A stretch of DNA of 64,000 nt from Nocardioides oleivorans (GCF_004137255.1 NZ_SDWT01000001.1:2356001-2420000), one strand, 5' to 3'; counted from the first letter of the stretch, positions 26,762 to 36,718 are shown. Numbers and translations are program-made. The notes: a model not told the origin generated them from the letters alone.

Positions 26762-27768
26762 CCACCCTGCTCGTCGCCAACGACGGCGGCCACCTGATGC
26801 AGCTCCACACCCTGCGCCCGCGCCTCGGCGTCGGCACGGACGTCGTGTGGGTGACCGTGCGGACCCCGCAGACCGAGTCGATGCTCGCGGGGGAGCAGGT
26901 CCACTGGATGGAGCCGTGCCCGCCCCGCGACCTGCGAGCGGTCGCGCGCAACACCGTCGCGGCCCGCAAGCTGTTCCGCCTCCACGACGTGCACCTCGTC
27001 GTGAGCACCGGCGCCGCCCTGGCGCTGGCGGTGCTCCCGCAGGCACGGATGCGCGGCATCGAGACGGTCTACATCGAGAGCGCCACCCGCCGCGACGAGC
27101 CGTCGCTGTCGGGTCGCGCGATGGCCGCGATGCCGGGCATCAAGACCTTCAGCCAGTCCAGCGACCTCGACAAGGGCGCCTGGCACTACCTCGCCTCGCC
27201 CTGGGAGCTGTACGACGTCGCCCCGACCGACCCGCGTCCGGTGCGGTCGATGGTGGTCAGCCTCGGCACCCAGGAGGACTACGGGTTCCGCCGGCTGCTC
27301 GAGCGGCTGGTGCCGCTGGTGCCCGCCGGCGCGCAGGTGCTCTGGCAGACCGGCTGCACCGACACCAGCGGGCTCGGCATCGACGGGCGGGCAAAGGTGC
27401 CGTCCGAGGAGATGCGCCAGGCGATCAGCGAGGCCGACGTCGTCGTCGCGCACGCCGGCACCGGCATCGCGCTGATGGCCCTGGAGAACGGCAAGTTCCC
27501 GATCCTCGTGCCCCGCCGGGCCAAGCACGGCGAGCACGTCGACGACCACCAGCTCACGATCGCGCTCGACCTGGCGCTGCGTGACCTGTGCATCTCGCGC
27601 GACGCCGACAGCCTCAAGGGCCGTGACCTGGCCTCGGCTGCCGCGCACCGGGTCAGCAAGGTCGTCGACCCGCCGCCGCTGCACATCAGCGGCGTACGGA
27701 TCCCGCGCCAGCGCGGTGCCGCCGCGGTCGCTGCGGCCGCCACCGCGGCGACCGTCGTCCACGGGTGA
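26758..27768 (+). CDS. Fused PssD/PssE-type (Alg14/Alg13) glycosyltransferase
   Basis: A 336-residue protein. The N-terminal half has the Alg14/PssD-like opening VANDGGHLMQLHTLRP. The C-terminal half matches Alg13/PssE (MVVSLGTQEDYGFRRLLERL, then EADVVVAHAGTGIALMALENGKFPILVPRR). In most bacteria these are two separate proteins that together transfer a sugar to a lipid-linked acceptor. GTG 26758 overlaps the upstream stop and has GGAGG six bases away. It ends the operon. Confidence 0.8.
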   Translation: MTTLLVANDGGHLMQLHTLRPRLGVGTDVVWVTVRTPQTESMLAGEQVHWMEPCPPRDLRAVARNTVAARKLFRLHDVHLVVSTGAALALAVLPQARMRGIETVYIESATRRDEPSLSGRAMAAMPGIKTFSQSSDLDKGAWHYLASPWELYDVAPTDPRPVRSMVVSLGTQEDYGFRRLLERLVPLVPAGAQVLWQTGCTDTSGLGIDGRAKVPSEEMRQAISEADVVVAHAGTGIALMALENGKFPILVPRRAKHGEHVDDHQLTIALDLALRDLCISRDADSLKGRDLASAAAHRVSKVVDPPPLHISGVRIPRQRGAAAVAAAATAATVVHG

Positions 27769-27776
27769 GGCCCACA

Positions 27777-27789
27777 CCGAATTGTGGGG
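27777..27789 (+). promoter_or_regulatory. Candidate shared operator, site D
   Basis: CCGAATTGTGGGG (complement CCCCACAATTCGG) lies 89 bases before the start of the large secreted protein and matches the motif seen upstream of other units in the locus. Confidence 0.45.
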
Positions 27790-27800
27790 ATATCCGGTCC

Positions 27801-27817
27801 CGACCCCCGAGGGGTCG
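27801..27817. terminator. GC-rich hairpin between operon end and secreted protein
   Basis: CGACCCC and GGGGTCG pair around a three-base loop, and the flanking GGT/ACC can add to the stem. It follows the operon stop by 33 bases and could end it. It also falls just downstream of the candidate operator, so it may instead lie in the leader of the next gene. Confidence 0.45.
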
Positions 27818-27877
27818 ACCGGGGCCGGACCAAGATCAGGATCGCGCGACTGGCGTGCGACGAGGGGTTGTGGAGAC

Positions 27878-30800
27878 ATGGGCATGACGCTGACGGGGAA
27901 GTCACGTTCGTGGGGTGTGAAGGCGGCCGTGATCGTGCTCGTCGCCTCGCTCAACGCCCTCCTGGGGCCGGTCGTGCTGGGTGGTCCGAGCGCCGCCAAC
28001 GCCGCCGACCCGTGTGCCGCCGGCGGCAACAAGATCGCCTGCGAGAACTCCAAGCCGGGCACCAACCCCGACGTGTGGGAGATCGACGGCGCCGGTGACC
28101 CCGCGATCCAGGGCTTCGCGACCGACATCTCGGTCAACGTCGGGCAGAAGGTCGACTTCAAGATCGACACCACCGCCTCGGCCTACACCGTCGACATCTA
28201 CCGGATGGGCTACTACGGCGGCCTCGGCGCCCGCAAGGTCGCCTCGGTGACGCCGAGCGCCTCGCTGCCGCAGATCCAGCCGGCCTGCGTGACCGACGTG
28301 CAGACCGACCTCTACGACTGCGGCAACTGGAAGGTCTCGGCCAGCTGGACCGTCCCGTCGACCGCCGTGTCGGGCGTCTACATCGCCCACATCAAGCGCT
28401 CCACCGGCGACGGCAGCCACATCACGTTCGTCGTGCGCGACGACTCGAGCACCTCCGACGTGCTCTTCCAGACCTCCGACCCGACCTGGCAGGCCTACAA
28501 CACCTACGGCGGCGCCTACTTCTACGGCGGCGGCTCGCACGGGCGCGCCTACAAGGTCAGCTACAACCGCCCGGTGCTCACCCGTGGCCGCGAGCACGGG
28601 CGCGACTTCTTCATGTCGTCGGAGTACGCCATGGTCCGCTTCATGGAGCGCAACGGCTACGACGTGAGCTACTTCGCGGGCGTCGACACCGATCGCCGCG
28701 GCACGTTGCTGAAGAACCACAAGGTCTTCCTCACCGTCGGCCACGACGAGTACTGGAGCAAGGGGCAGCGCGCCAACATCGAGGCCGCCCGCGACGCCGG
28801 GGTGAACATCCAGTTCCTGTCCGGCAACGACGGCTACTGGAAGACGCGCTACCAGCCCTCGATCGACGGCACGAGCACCGCCTACCGCACGCTGACGTCC
28901 TACAAGGAGACGTGGAGCAACGACAAGGTCGACCCGGACCCGGAGTGGACCGGCACGTGGCGCGACCCGCGCTTCGCACCGACCAGCCGTGGCGCCGGCG
29001 TGCCCGAGAACGCGCTCATCGGCACCCAGTACCAGGTCAACTTCAGCGACCTCGCGATGACGGTGAGCGCCGCCGAGGGCAAGTACCGGCTCTGGCGCAA
29101 CACCTCGATCGCCAACCTCTCCAGCGGCATGGCGACGCTCGCGCCGCACACCGTCGGCTACGAGTCGAACGAGGACGTCGACAACGGCTCGCGGCCCTCG
29201 GGACTCGTGCGCCTGTCGACGACCACCGGTGCGGTCCCCGAGTACCTCACCGACTTCGGCAACACCGTGGTCGCGGGCACGACGCGCCACAACCTGACGA
29301 TGTACAAGGCACCCAGCGGTGCGCTGGTCTTCAGCGCCGGCACCGTGCAGTGGGCCTGGGGCCTCGACGCCTACCACGACTCGTCGTGGACGGCCGAGCC
29401 CGCCGACGTCCGCATGCAGCAGGCGCAGGTGAACCTGTTCGCCGACATGGGCGCCCAGCCCTCCACGCTGATGAGCGGCCTGGTCGCGGCGACGAAGTCG
29501 ACCGACACGGTCGCGCCGACCGTCACGATCGCCAGCCCGGCGGCGGGCGTCAACCAGCCCAACGGCCAGAACGTCACCGTCACCGGCACTGCCGCCGACA
29601 CCGGCGGCCGCGTCGCGGGCGTCGAGGTCTCCACCGACGGCGGCGTCTCGTGGAGTGCCGCCACCGGCACCACGTCGTGGACCTACACCTTCCGCCAGAA
29701 GGGGCTCGGCAGCTCGCCGATCCGGGTCCGCGCGATGGACGACTCGGCCAACATCGGCACCGCGGTCACCCGCGCCTTCAACGCCCAGTGCCCCTGCAGC
29801 ATCTTCGGCAACGAGGTGCCCAAGGTCGCCGCCGCCAATGACCCCGCGGGCGTCGAGGTCGGCGTGCGCTTCGTGCCGCTGGCCGACGGCTTCGTGACCG
29901 GCGTCCGCTTCTACAAGGGCGCCGGCAACTCCGGCACCCACGTCGGATCGCTCTGGTCGAGCGCCGGCGAGCGCCTCGGCCAGGCCACCTTCTCCGGCGA
30001 GTCGGCCACCGGCTGGCAGAGCGTGACCTTCCCGACGCCGGTCGCGGTAGCCGCGGGTCAGACCTACATCGCCTCCTACACCGCGCCCAACGGCAACTAC
30101 GCGCTCGAGAGCTGGGGCTTCTCGGCCAAGCCGCGCGAGACCGCGGCGCTGATGGTCGACGGCGGCTACGGCGCCCCGGCGGGCGGCGTCTTCGCCAACC
30201 CCGGCCAGTTCCCCAGCCAGAGCTACCAGAACGCCAACTACTACGTCGACGTGAGCTTCACGACGACCGACAGCTCGGCGCTGATCGCGCTCAACCAGTC
30301 ACCGCTGCCGGGCTCCTCCAGCGTGCCCGCCACGACGAAGGTCAGTGCGCGCTACTCCAAGCCCCTCACCGCGGGCACCGCGGCGCTCGTCCTGAAGGAC
30401 GCCAACGGCACGACCGTGCCCGGCACGACGGCGTACGACGCCACGACGCGCACCGTCACCTTCACCCCGAACGCCGCCCTGGCGGGCTTCGTGAAGTACA
30501 CCGCCAAGGTGAGCGGCACCGACACCTCGGGCAACCCGGTGAGCTCCGGCGACACCTGGTCCTTCACCACCGTCAAGCCGCCGAACGCGCCCGGGGTCTG
30601 CCCGTGCACGCTCTTCGACGACTCGCTGACCCCGACGCTGATGGAGGACTCCGACCGCGACCCGGTGACCCTCGGCGTCCGGTTCACCCCGGACACCAAC
30701 GGTCAGGTGACCGGCATCCGGTTCTACAAGGGCGTCAACAACACCGGCTCGCACACCGGCACGCTCTGGGCCGCCGACGGATCGGTGCTCGCGACCGGGA

Positions 30801-32629
30801 CGTTCACCGACGAGTCGACGACCGGGTGGCAGACGCTGACCTTCGCCTCGCCGGTGACGGTCCGCAAGGACACGGCCTACATCGCCTCCTACCGTGCCCC
30901 GGGCGGGCGCTACTCGGCGACGCCGGGTGCGTTCTCGGCCGCCAACCTGTCGCGCTCGCCGCTCACGGTGACCTCGACGGCCGGCGCCTACACCTACGGC
31001 ACCGGCGTCCCCAACAACTCCTCGACGACGAGCTACCTCGTCGACGTGGTCTTCGAGAAGGTCGCCCCCGCGATCGCGGTGACCGGGCAGGACCCGGCGC
31101 CCGGTGCGACCAGCGTCCCGCGCGGGTCGAAGGTCAAGGTCGGCTTCACGGCTCCGGTCAACGCGGCCGGCTGGACGATGACCGTCACCAGCGGTGGGTC
31201 CACCCTGCCGGGCAGCGCCGTCCTCGACGCGGCCGGCACCCTGCTCACCTGGACCCCGACCGGCCAGCTTCCGGCCGACGCGGTCGTCTCGGTCTCGCTG
31301 ACCGGTGTGGTCTCCCGTGACGGAGCCGCGCTGGCCCCGCAGGCGTGGACGTTCAGCACCCGCAGCTCCGACTCGCTGACCTCGCAGAGCCTGTTCGGCG
31401 ACGAGGTGCCCGCGGTCGAGTCGGCAGACGACGGCGCCCCGGTGGAGCTCGGCGTCGTGGTGACCCCGAGCCGCAACGGCTACGTCTCGGCCGTCAGGTT
31501 CTACAAGGGAGCCGGCAACACGGGCACCCACACCGGGTCGCTGTGGAGCTCGACGGGCACCCGTCTGGCCACGGTGACGTTCACCGGTGAGAGCGCGTCG
31601 GGCTGGCAGACGGCGAACCTGACGACGCCGATCGCGGTCACCGCCGGGACGCAGTACGTCGTCTCCTACTACGCCCCCGCCGGCCACTACTCCTACACGC
31701 AGAACTTCTTCGACAACCCGTGGACGGCCGGCGACCTGACGGCGCCGGCGGCCAACAACGGCCGCTACCTCTACGCGAGCGGCGGCGGGTTCCCGTCGTA
31801 CTCGTGGGGTGCCGCGAACTACTACGTGGACCTGGTCTTCCAGCGGGAGGCGGCGAGCATCGCCGTCGACTCCCAGACCCCGGTCCCGGGGGCTACGGAC
31901 GTCGCCGTCGTTACCAAGCCGTCGATCACGGTCACCGCACCGCTGGCCACCGGCTGGTCGATGACGCTCGCCACCGGCAGCACCAACGTGCCGGGCACCG
32001 CTGCGCTGTCGACGGACGGGAGGACGGTGACCTTCACGCCGACCGCTGCTCTCGCGACGGACACGCCCTACACCGTGACGTTGTCGGGTGCGACCTCGAC
32101 CGAGGGCGCGGCGCTGGCGACGCAGACCTGGAGCTTCCGCACGGCGGCGCCCAACACGGTCTCGCTCTTCGACGGCCTCACGCCGGCGACAGCGGCGGTC
32201 AACGACCCGGACGCGGTCGAGCTCGGGACGGCGTTCACGCCGTCGCAGGACGGCACCGTCACCGGGGTGAAGTTCTACAAGGGCGCGGGCAACACCGGCA
32301 CCCACACCGGGTCGGTGTGGGACGCGAGCGGCAACCGCCTCGGCCAGGTCACCTTCACCGGCGAGACCGCGACGGGCTGGCAGACGGCGACGTTCGCCAC
32401 GCCGGTGGCGGTCACGGCCGGGTCGACCTACGTCGTGTCCTACTTCGCGCCGAACGGTCGCTACTCGGCCACCGGCAACTACTTCGCCTCGGCGCGGACC
32501 GTGGGTCCGCTGACGGCACCGGCCGGCAACAACGGCCGCTACCGCTACGGCAGCTCGGGAGGGTTCCCCAACGGGTCGTGGAACTCCACCAACTACTTCG
32601 TGGACGTGGTGTTCCGGGCGTCGCCATGA
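27878..32629 (+). CDS. Large secreted protein: DMFA2_C-like domain and four DUF4082 domains
   Basis: A 1583-residue secreted protein. A signal peptide ends near residue 45 (LGGPSAANAA). Residues about 70-520 match the N,N-dimethylformamidase beta-subunit-like C-terminal domain (VDIYRMGYYGGLGAR, FLTVGHDEYWSKGQR). Ig-like domains and four DUF4082 copies follow, starting near residues 637, 906, 1165 and 1427; each carries FYKGxxNxGxHxGxLW and a YYAPxGxY-like strand, separated by Big_5-type Ig domains with a PxxGATSVP start. DUF4082 is thought to bind carbohydrate. This arrangement is known in actinobacteria and cyanobacteria. ATG 27878 has GGAG upstream. It probably binds or modifies the extracellular polymer. 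The catalytic activity is not known. Confidence 0.85.
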   Translation: MGMTLTGKSRSWGVKAAVIVLVASLNALLGPVVLGGPSAANAADPCAAGGNKIACENSKPGTNPDVWEIDGAGDPAIQGFATDISVNVGQKVDFKIDTTASAYTVDIYRMGYYGGLGARKVASVTPSASLPQIQPACVTDVQTDLYDCGNWKVSASWTVPSTAVSGVYIAHIKRSTGDGSHITFVVRDDSSTSDVLFQTSDPTWQAYNTYGGAYFYGGGSHGRAYKVSYNRPVLTRGREHGRDFFMSSEYAMVRFMERNGYDVSYFAGVDTDRRGTLLKNHKVFLTVGHDEYWSKGQRANIEAARDAGVNIQFLSGNDGYWKTRYQPSIDGTSTAYRTLTSYKETWSNDKVDPDPEWTGTWRDPRFAPTSRGAGVPENALIGTQYQVNFSDLAMTVSAAEGKYRLWRNTSIANLSSGMATLAPHTVGYESNEDVDNGSRPSGLVRLSTTTGAVPEYLTDFGNTVVAGTTRHNLTMYKAPSGALVFSAGTVQWAWGLDAYHDSSWTAEPADVRMQQAQVNLFADMGAQPSTLMSGLVAATKSTDTVAPTVTIASPAAGVNQPNGQNVTVTGTAADTGGRVAGVEVSTDGGVSWSAATGTTSWTYTFRQKGLGSSPIRVRAMDDSANIGTAVTRAFNAQCPCSIFGNEVPKVAAANDPAGVEVGVRFVPLADGFVTGVRFYKGAGNSGTHVGSLWSSAGERLGQATFSGESATGWQSVTFPTPVAVAAGQTYIASYTAPNGNYALESWGFSAKPRETAALMVDGGYGAPAGGVFANPGQFPSQSYQNANYYVDVSFTTTDSSALIALNQSPLPGSSSVPATTKVSARYSKPLTAGTAALVLKDANGTTVPGTTAYDATTRTVTFTPNAALAGFVKYTAKVSGTDTSGNPVSSGDTWSFTTVKPPNAPGVCPCTLFDDSLTPTLMEDSDRDPVTLGVRFTPDTNGQVTGIRFYKGVNNTGSHTGTLWAADGSVLATGTFTDESTTGWQTLTFASPVTVRKDTAYIASYRAPGGRYSATPGAFSAANLSRSPLTVTSTAGAYTYGTGVPNNSSTTSYLVDVVFEKVAPAIAVTGQDPAPGATSVPRGSKVKVGFTAPVNAAGWTMTVTSGGSTLPGSAVLDAAGTLLTWTPTGQLPADAVVSVSLTGVVSRDGAALAPQAWTFSTRSSDSLTSQSLFGDEVPAVESADDGAPVELGVVVTPSRNGYVSAVRFYKGAGNTGTHTGSLWSSTGTRLATVTFTGESASGWQTANLTTPIAVTAGTQYVVSYYAPAGHYSYTQNFFDNPWTAGDLTAPAANNGRYLYASGGGFPSYSWGAANYYVDLVFQREAASIAVDSQTPVPGATDVAVVTKPSITVTAPLATGWSMTLATGSTNVPGTAALSTDGRTVTFTPTAALATDTPYTVTLSGATSTEGAALATQTWSFRTAAPNTVSLFDGLTPATAAVNDPDAVELGTAFTPSQDGTVTGVKFYKGAGNTGTHTGSVWDASGNRLGQVTFTGETATGWQTATFATPVAVTAGSTYVVSYFAPNGRYSATGNYFASARTVGPLTAPAGNNGRYRYGSSGGFPNGSWNSTNYFVDVVFRASP

Positions 32630-32670
32630 CGCCTGAGCACCCGTTCGCGACCTGACCAGGGGGCAGACGC

Positions 32671-34248
32671 GTGACAGTGGGGGAGACGACCGTGTCGGGG
32701 GACCCGGTCGACAACGAAGTCGAGATCGAGACCGACACCGGTACCGAGACCGAGACCGAGACCGAGCAGGCAGCAGAGCAGGACCTGCGCAGGGACATCG
32801 GGCGCGGCGTCGTCTGGGCGGCGGCCGGCAACATCGTGATGCGCGTCGCCGGCATCCTCGTCACCGCCGTGGTGGCGCGGATCTTCTCGCCGGACGAGTT
32901 CGGCGTGTTCGCGATCGCGCTGGCGGTGTTCGTCGTCGTGACCAGCCTGGCCGAGCTCGGCATGGCCTCCGCGGTCGCGCGGTCGGTGATGGAGCCGGAC
33001 GAGATCGCCGGCACGGTGTCGTCGATCTCCATCCTCGTCAGCTTCACGCTGGCGACACTGATGGCCGTCTTCGCCGGTCCGCTCGCGAGCCTCCTCGGCA
33101 TGCCCGCGGCGGCCGGGCCGCTCCGGGTCATGTCGATCTGCCTGGCACTCACCGGCCTCTTCGCCGTGCCCGGTGCGCAGCTCGTGCGCGGCTTCCGCCA
33201 GGACCGCATCCTCATCGGCACGCTCGCCGGGTTCGTGCCGGCCAACGTCGTGCTCGTCGTGCTGGCCCTGCTCGGTCAGGGTGCGACCGCGTTCGCGTGG
33301 TCGCGGGTGGTCGGGCAGGTCGTGACCGGGCTGGTGTTCGTCTACTTCCTCGAGCGTCGCTACCGCCCGGAGTGGCGGCGCGGACTGGTCGGGCCGCTGA
33401 TGCGCTTCGGCCTGCCGCTGGCGCTGGCCAACCTGATCAACTGGACGCTGCTCAACGCCGACTACCTCGTCCTCGGCCGGCTGCTGACCGCCGAGCAGGT
33501 GGGCGTCTACATGATCGCCTTCAACGTCGCTAACTGGACCACGGCCGTGCTCGGCTCGGTGCTCAACGGCGTCGTGCTCCCGGCCTTCGGCCGTGTCGGC
33601 GACGACCGGGAGCGGCTGGTCGAGTCGCTCGTCTCGGCGACCCGGCTGGTCGCGCTGGTGGCCTTCCCGATCGCCTTCTGCACGGTGGCGATGGCACCGA
33701 GCCTCGTCCACACCGTCTTCGGTGCCCAGTGGGACGCCGCCGGGCCGGTGCTGTCCGTGCTCGCCGTCTACGGCGCCTGCTTCGCCTTCACCCTGCTCTA
33801 CGTCAACCTGCTGGTCGCGATCGGGGCGACCACGCAGCTGCTGCTCGTGCAGGTGGCCTGGATCACCGCGCTCGTGCCGGCGATGATCTGGGGCATCGAG
33901 GTGGGCGGCCTGGTCGGTGCTGCCTGGGCCCACGTGGTCGTCGTGCTCCTCGTCTCCGTGCCCGGCTACCTCTGGGCGATGCGGTCGGGGCTCGGCCCGC
34001 TGCCTGCGGCCATGGGTCGGGCCCTGCTGCGCCCCGCCGGTGCGGCGGCTGTCGCCGGAGCCGCGGCCTGGGTGTGCGACCGGGTGATCGACGGACCCGG
34101 GATGGGGCTGCTGACCGGCGGCCTCGTGGCTGTGGCGGTCTACCTCGTGGCCGCCCGGTCGATGATCGAGCACGACCTCCCGGAGGTCGGCCGGCTGCTC
34201 CGCAGGCTGCCCGGGCGTCGCCCGCGCCACCGTGGGGCGCACCGGTGA
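32671..34248 (+). CDS. Wzx-type polysaccharide flippase (MOP family)
   Basis: A 525-residue membrane protein with about 14 helices, of the polysaccharide-transporter/MATE-like superfamily. The first membrane segment, RDIGRGVVWAAAGNIVMRVAG, follows a 40-residue acidic cytoplasmic tail that contains a Glu/Thr repeat (ETDTGTETETETE). It flips lipid-linked repeat units to the outer face of the membrane. GTG 32671 has AGGGGG eight bases upstream. It starts an operon with two glycosyltransferases, linked by GTGA and ATGA. Confidence 0.88.
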   Translation: MTVGETTVSGDPVDNEVEIETDTGTETETETEQAAEQDLRRDIGRGVVWAAAGNIVMRVAGILVTAVVARIFSPDEFGVFAIALAVFVVVTSLAELGMASAVARSVMEPDEIAGTVSSISILVSFTLATLMAVFAGPLASLLGMPAAAGPLRVMSICLALTGLFAVPGAQLVRGFRQDRILIGTLAGFVPANVVLVVLALLGQGATAFAWSRVVGQVVTGLVFVYFLERRYRPEWRRGLVGPLMRFGLPLALANLINWTLLNADYLVLGRLLTAEQVGVYMIAFNVANWTTAVLGSVLNGVVLPAFGRVGDDRERLVESLVSATRLVALVAFPIAFCTVAMAPSLVHTVFGAQWDAAGPVLSVLAVYGACFAFTLLYVNLLVAIGATTQLLLVQVAWITALVPAMIWGIEVGGLVGAAWAHVVVVLLVSVPGYLWAMRSGLGPLPAAMGRALLRPAGAAAVAGAAAWVCDRVIDGPGMGLLTGGLVAVAVYLVAARSMIEHDLPEVGRLLRRLPGRRPRHRGAHR

Positions 34249-35474
34249 GCGCGCCGCTCCGCATCGGGTTCGTCCTCGAGGGCCTCGCCCTCGGCGGCTG
34301 CCCGCTCAACGCGATCGACCTCGCCCGCACGTTGCGGGCGCAGGGCCACCACGTCGTCCTGGTGGCGGTCGACGAGCAGCCTCGGGTGTCGGTGCTGCCG
34401 CGGGCCGAGGCGGCCGGCTTCGACGTCGTACGCATCCCGGCGGGCGCGGGGCTCTTCGGCCGGGCGCGACAGCTGGCCGCGATCGCGCGCGAGCACGACC
34501 TCGACGTGCTGCACGTCTTCGCCGCCTGGCTGGGCCGCAGCGCCGTCCTCGCCTGTGGGCTGTCCGGGCGGCGGGTGCCGGTGGTGCTCAACTGGCTGAT
34601 GGACAACGAGTTCACCACGACCGGTCGCACGCCCCTGGTCGTCGGCACCGGGGGGCTGCACCGCGAGGCGGTCGAGGTGCACGGTGCCCGGTCCTACCTC
34701 CTCGAGCCGCCGGTCGACCTCGACCAGGACCACCCCGACGAGGTCGCCGGCAAGGGCTTCCGGGCGGAGCTCGGCATCCGGGAGGACGAGCTGCTGCTGG
34801 TCGTCGTCGGCCGGATCGACGAGCTCCCGCCGGGCCAGGAGCACGGCGTCGCCAAGCTTCCCGGGCTGATGCTCGCGATGGACGCGCTGCTCGCGCCCGG
34901 TGCGCCGGCCGCCCGGCTGGTGCTGGTCGGGGACGGCAGCGGCATGGCAGCCGTCGCCCGCCGTGCGGCCGAGGTCAACCGCGAGCTCGGCCGCGAGGGT
35001 GTGCTCCTCACCGGGGCGCTCGCCGACCCCCGCCCTGCCTATGCCGCTGCCGACGTCGGGCTCGCGATGGGCGGATCCGCGCTGCGGGTGATGGCCCACG
35101 GCAGCCCGCTCGTCGTCCTCGGCGACCACGGCTTCAGCCTCGCCGCCGGTCCCGACACCATCGGACAGTTCCTCGTCGACGGCTACTACGGCACCACTGC
35201 GCCGGCCGACCCGGTCGCGCACCTCTGGACCCAGCTCGAGCCGTTGCTCGACACCGACGAGCGCCGCGGACGTGGCCAGTGGGGCGTCGACCTCGTGCGC
35301 GAGCGGTACAGCCTGGAGGCGGGTGCCGCCACGCTGGAGGAGGTCTACCGCACGACCCTCGCCCACGACGACGCGTGGTGGGAACGCCTGGCCGACGTCG
35401 GCTACCTGGCCGCGCGCGACCTCCTCGGCCGGGCGCGCTCGCTGCGCGCTCGCGCGGCGGGGGCCACGTCATGA
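34245..35474 (+). CDS. GT-B family glycosyltransferase (GT4-like)
   Basis: A 409-residue protein. The N-terminus IGFVLEGLALGGCPLNAIDLARTL is a typical GT4 start with the GG loop, and the C-domain has VVVGRIDELPPGQEHG and LVLVGDGSGMAAVARRAAEV. The donor-site E-x7-E is not clear; the region reads ALRVMAHGSPLVVLGD. It acts in the cytoplasm on the repeat unit. It overlaps the flippase stop (GTGA). Confidence 0.75.
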   Translation: MSAPLRIGFVLEGLALGGCPLNAIDLARTLRAQGHHVVLVAVDEQPRVSVLPRAEAAGFDVVRIPAGAGLFGRARQLAAIAREHDLDVLHVFAAWLGRSAVLACGLSGRRVPVVLNWLMDNEFTTTGRTPLVVGTGGLHREAVEVHGARSYLLEPPVDLDQDHPDEVAGKGFRAELGIREDELLLVVVGRIDELPPGQEHGVAKLPGLMLAMDALLAPGAPAARLVLVGDGSGMAAVARRAAEVNRELGREGVLLTGALADPRPAYAAADVGLAMGGSALRVMAHGSPLVVLGDHGFSLAAGPDTIGQFLVDGYYGTTAPADPVAHLWTQLEPLLDTDERRGRGQWGVDLVRERYSLEAGAATLEEVYRTTLAHDDAWWERLADVGYLAARDLLGRARSLRARAAGATS

Positions 35475-36622
35475 GCCGGGTGCTCCTCGTCAGCCACGAG
35501 GCGTCGCGCACGGGGGCGCCCCGCATCGCCGCGCTCGTGGCGCGCGGGCTCGTCGAGCAGGGTCACCGGGTGCGGATCGTCTCGCAGCGCCCCGGCCCGC
35601 TCGTCGACGACTTCGCCCGGGTCGCGCCGACCCGGGTGCCCCCGCTGTGGCGGGTGCTGCGGCGCCTGTGGTCGCGGCAGGGTCGTCTCCGCACCCGCGT
35701 CGCCGGAACCCTCGAGGTCGCCACCGCGCTCGCCGTGGTCGCCGCCCACCGGCCCGACGTCGTGTACGTCAACTCGACCTCGTCCGCCGGCTACGTCCGT
35801 GCCGCGTCGATCCTGCGCAAGCCCTCCGTGCTGCACGTCCACGAGTCGGGCGAGGTCCTCCGCGGGTTCCTCGACCGGGTCGGCATCCCCGGCCTGCCGA
35901 CCGGGCGCGTGCGCCTGGTGGCGTGCTCGCCCAGCGTCGCCGACGCCCTCGTCGCGCTCGGCGCACCACGCGACGAGGTCGACCTGCTGCTGTCGATCCC
36001 TGACGCGACACGGGTGCTGGACGTCGTACCCGCTCCTGCAGCCCTGCTCCCGGCGGCGGCCCGTCGTCCAGTCGTCGTGGGGTGCGTCGGCGCCGTCGAG
36101 CACCGCAAGGGCGTGGACCTCTGGCTCCAGGTCGCCCGGCTCCTCGTCTCCTGCTCGCCGCCCGGCAGCCTGCGCTTCGTCTGGGTCGGCGACGGCGAGC
36201 CGCCGGCGGAGGCCGCGACCATCGCCGGTGTCGAGTTCCCCGGCCACTCCGCGAACCCGTCCGCCGCCGTGGCGGAGTTCGACGTGATGACCCTGCCCTC
36301 GCGAGACGACCCCTTCCCGCTCGTCGTGATGGAGGCGATGCTCCAGGGCAAGCCCGTCGTCGCCTTCGACGTCGGCGGGGTCGCCCACCAGCTCGGGGAC
36401 ACCGGCGTCCTCGTCCCGCGCGAGGACATCGAGTCCTTCGCCCGCGAGGTGTCCCGCCTCGTCGCCGACGTGGACCGCCGCCAGGTCCTCGGCATCCGCG
36501 CGGCGCTGCGTGCCGAGGAGCTGTTCTCCTGGGAGACGTTCGAGGCGGGTCTCGGCGACGTGCTCGACCGCTCGGTGTCCGCCGACCAGCCGATCGTCAG
36601 CAGCGGGCTCCGGGCGACCTGA
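35471..36622 (+). CDS. GT4-family glycosyltransferase
   Basis: A 383-residue GT-B enzyme. SHEASRTGAPRIAALVARGL is the acceptor-domain start; VVVGCVGAVEHRKGVDLWLQVA and DDPFPLVVMEAMLQGKPVVAF (E-x7-E) are the donor domain. It follows the preceding glycosyltransferase by an ATGA overlap and faces the Wzy-like gene tail to tail; the 96 bases between them hold no clear hairpin. Confidence 0.9.
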   Translation: MSRVLLVSHEASRTGAPRIAALVARGLVEQGHRVRIVSQRPGPLVDDFARVAPTRVPPLWRVLRRLWSRQGRLRTRVAGTLEVATALAVVAAHRPDVVYVNSTSSAGYVRAASILRKPSVLHVHESGEVLRGFLDRVGIPGLPTGRVRLVACSPSVADALVALGAPRDEVDLLLSIPDATRVLDVVPAPAALLPAAARRPVVVGCVGAVEHRKGVDLWLQVARLLVSCSPPGSLRFVWVGDGEPPAEAATIAGVEFPGHSANPSAAVAEFDVMTLPSRDDPFPLVVMEAMLQGKPVVAFDVGGVAHQLGDTGVLVPREDIESFAREVSRLVADVDRRQVLGIRAALRAEELFSWETFEAGLGDVLDRSVSADQPIVSSGLRAT

Positions 36623-36718
36623 CAGCGTGGTCCTGGCGACGCGCGTGGCACATCACGGACACCGCACTGGGCGAGCCCACCGGACCTTGTCCCGCGAAGA
36701 CGGAACCCGGTCAGGACG

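Noticed and set aside
27902..29941. A 679-codon minus-strand ORF opposite the large secreted protein.
   Set aside because: It has no motif or ribosome site, and the plus-strand frame has a signal peptide and known domains.
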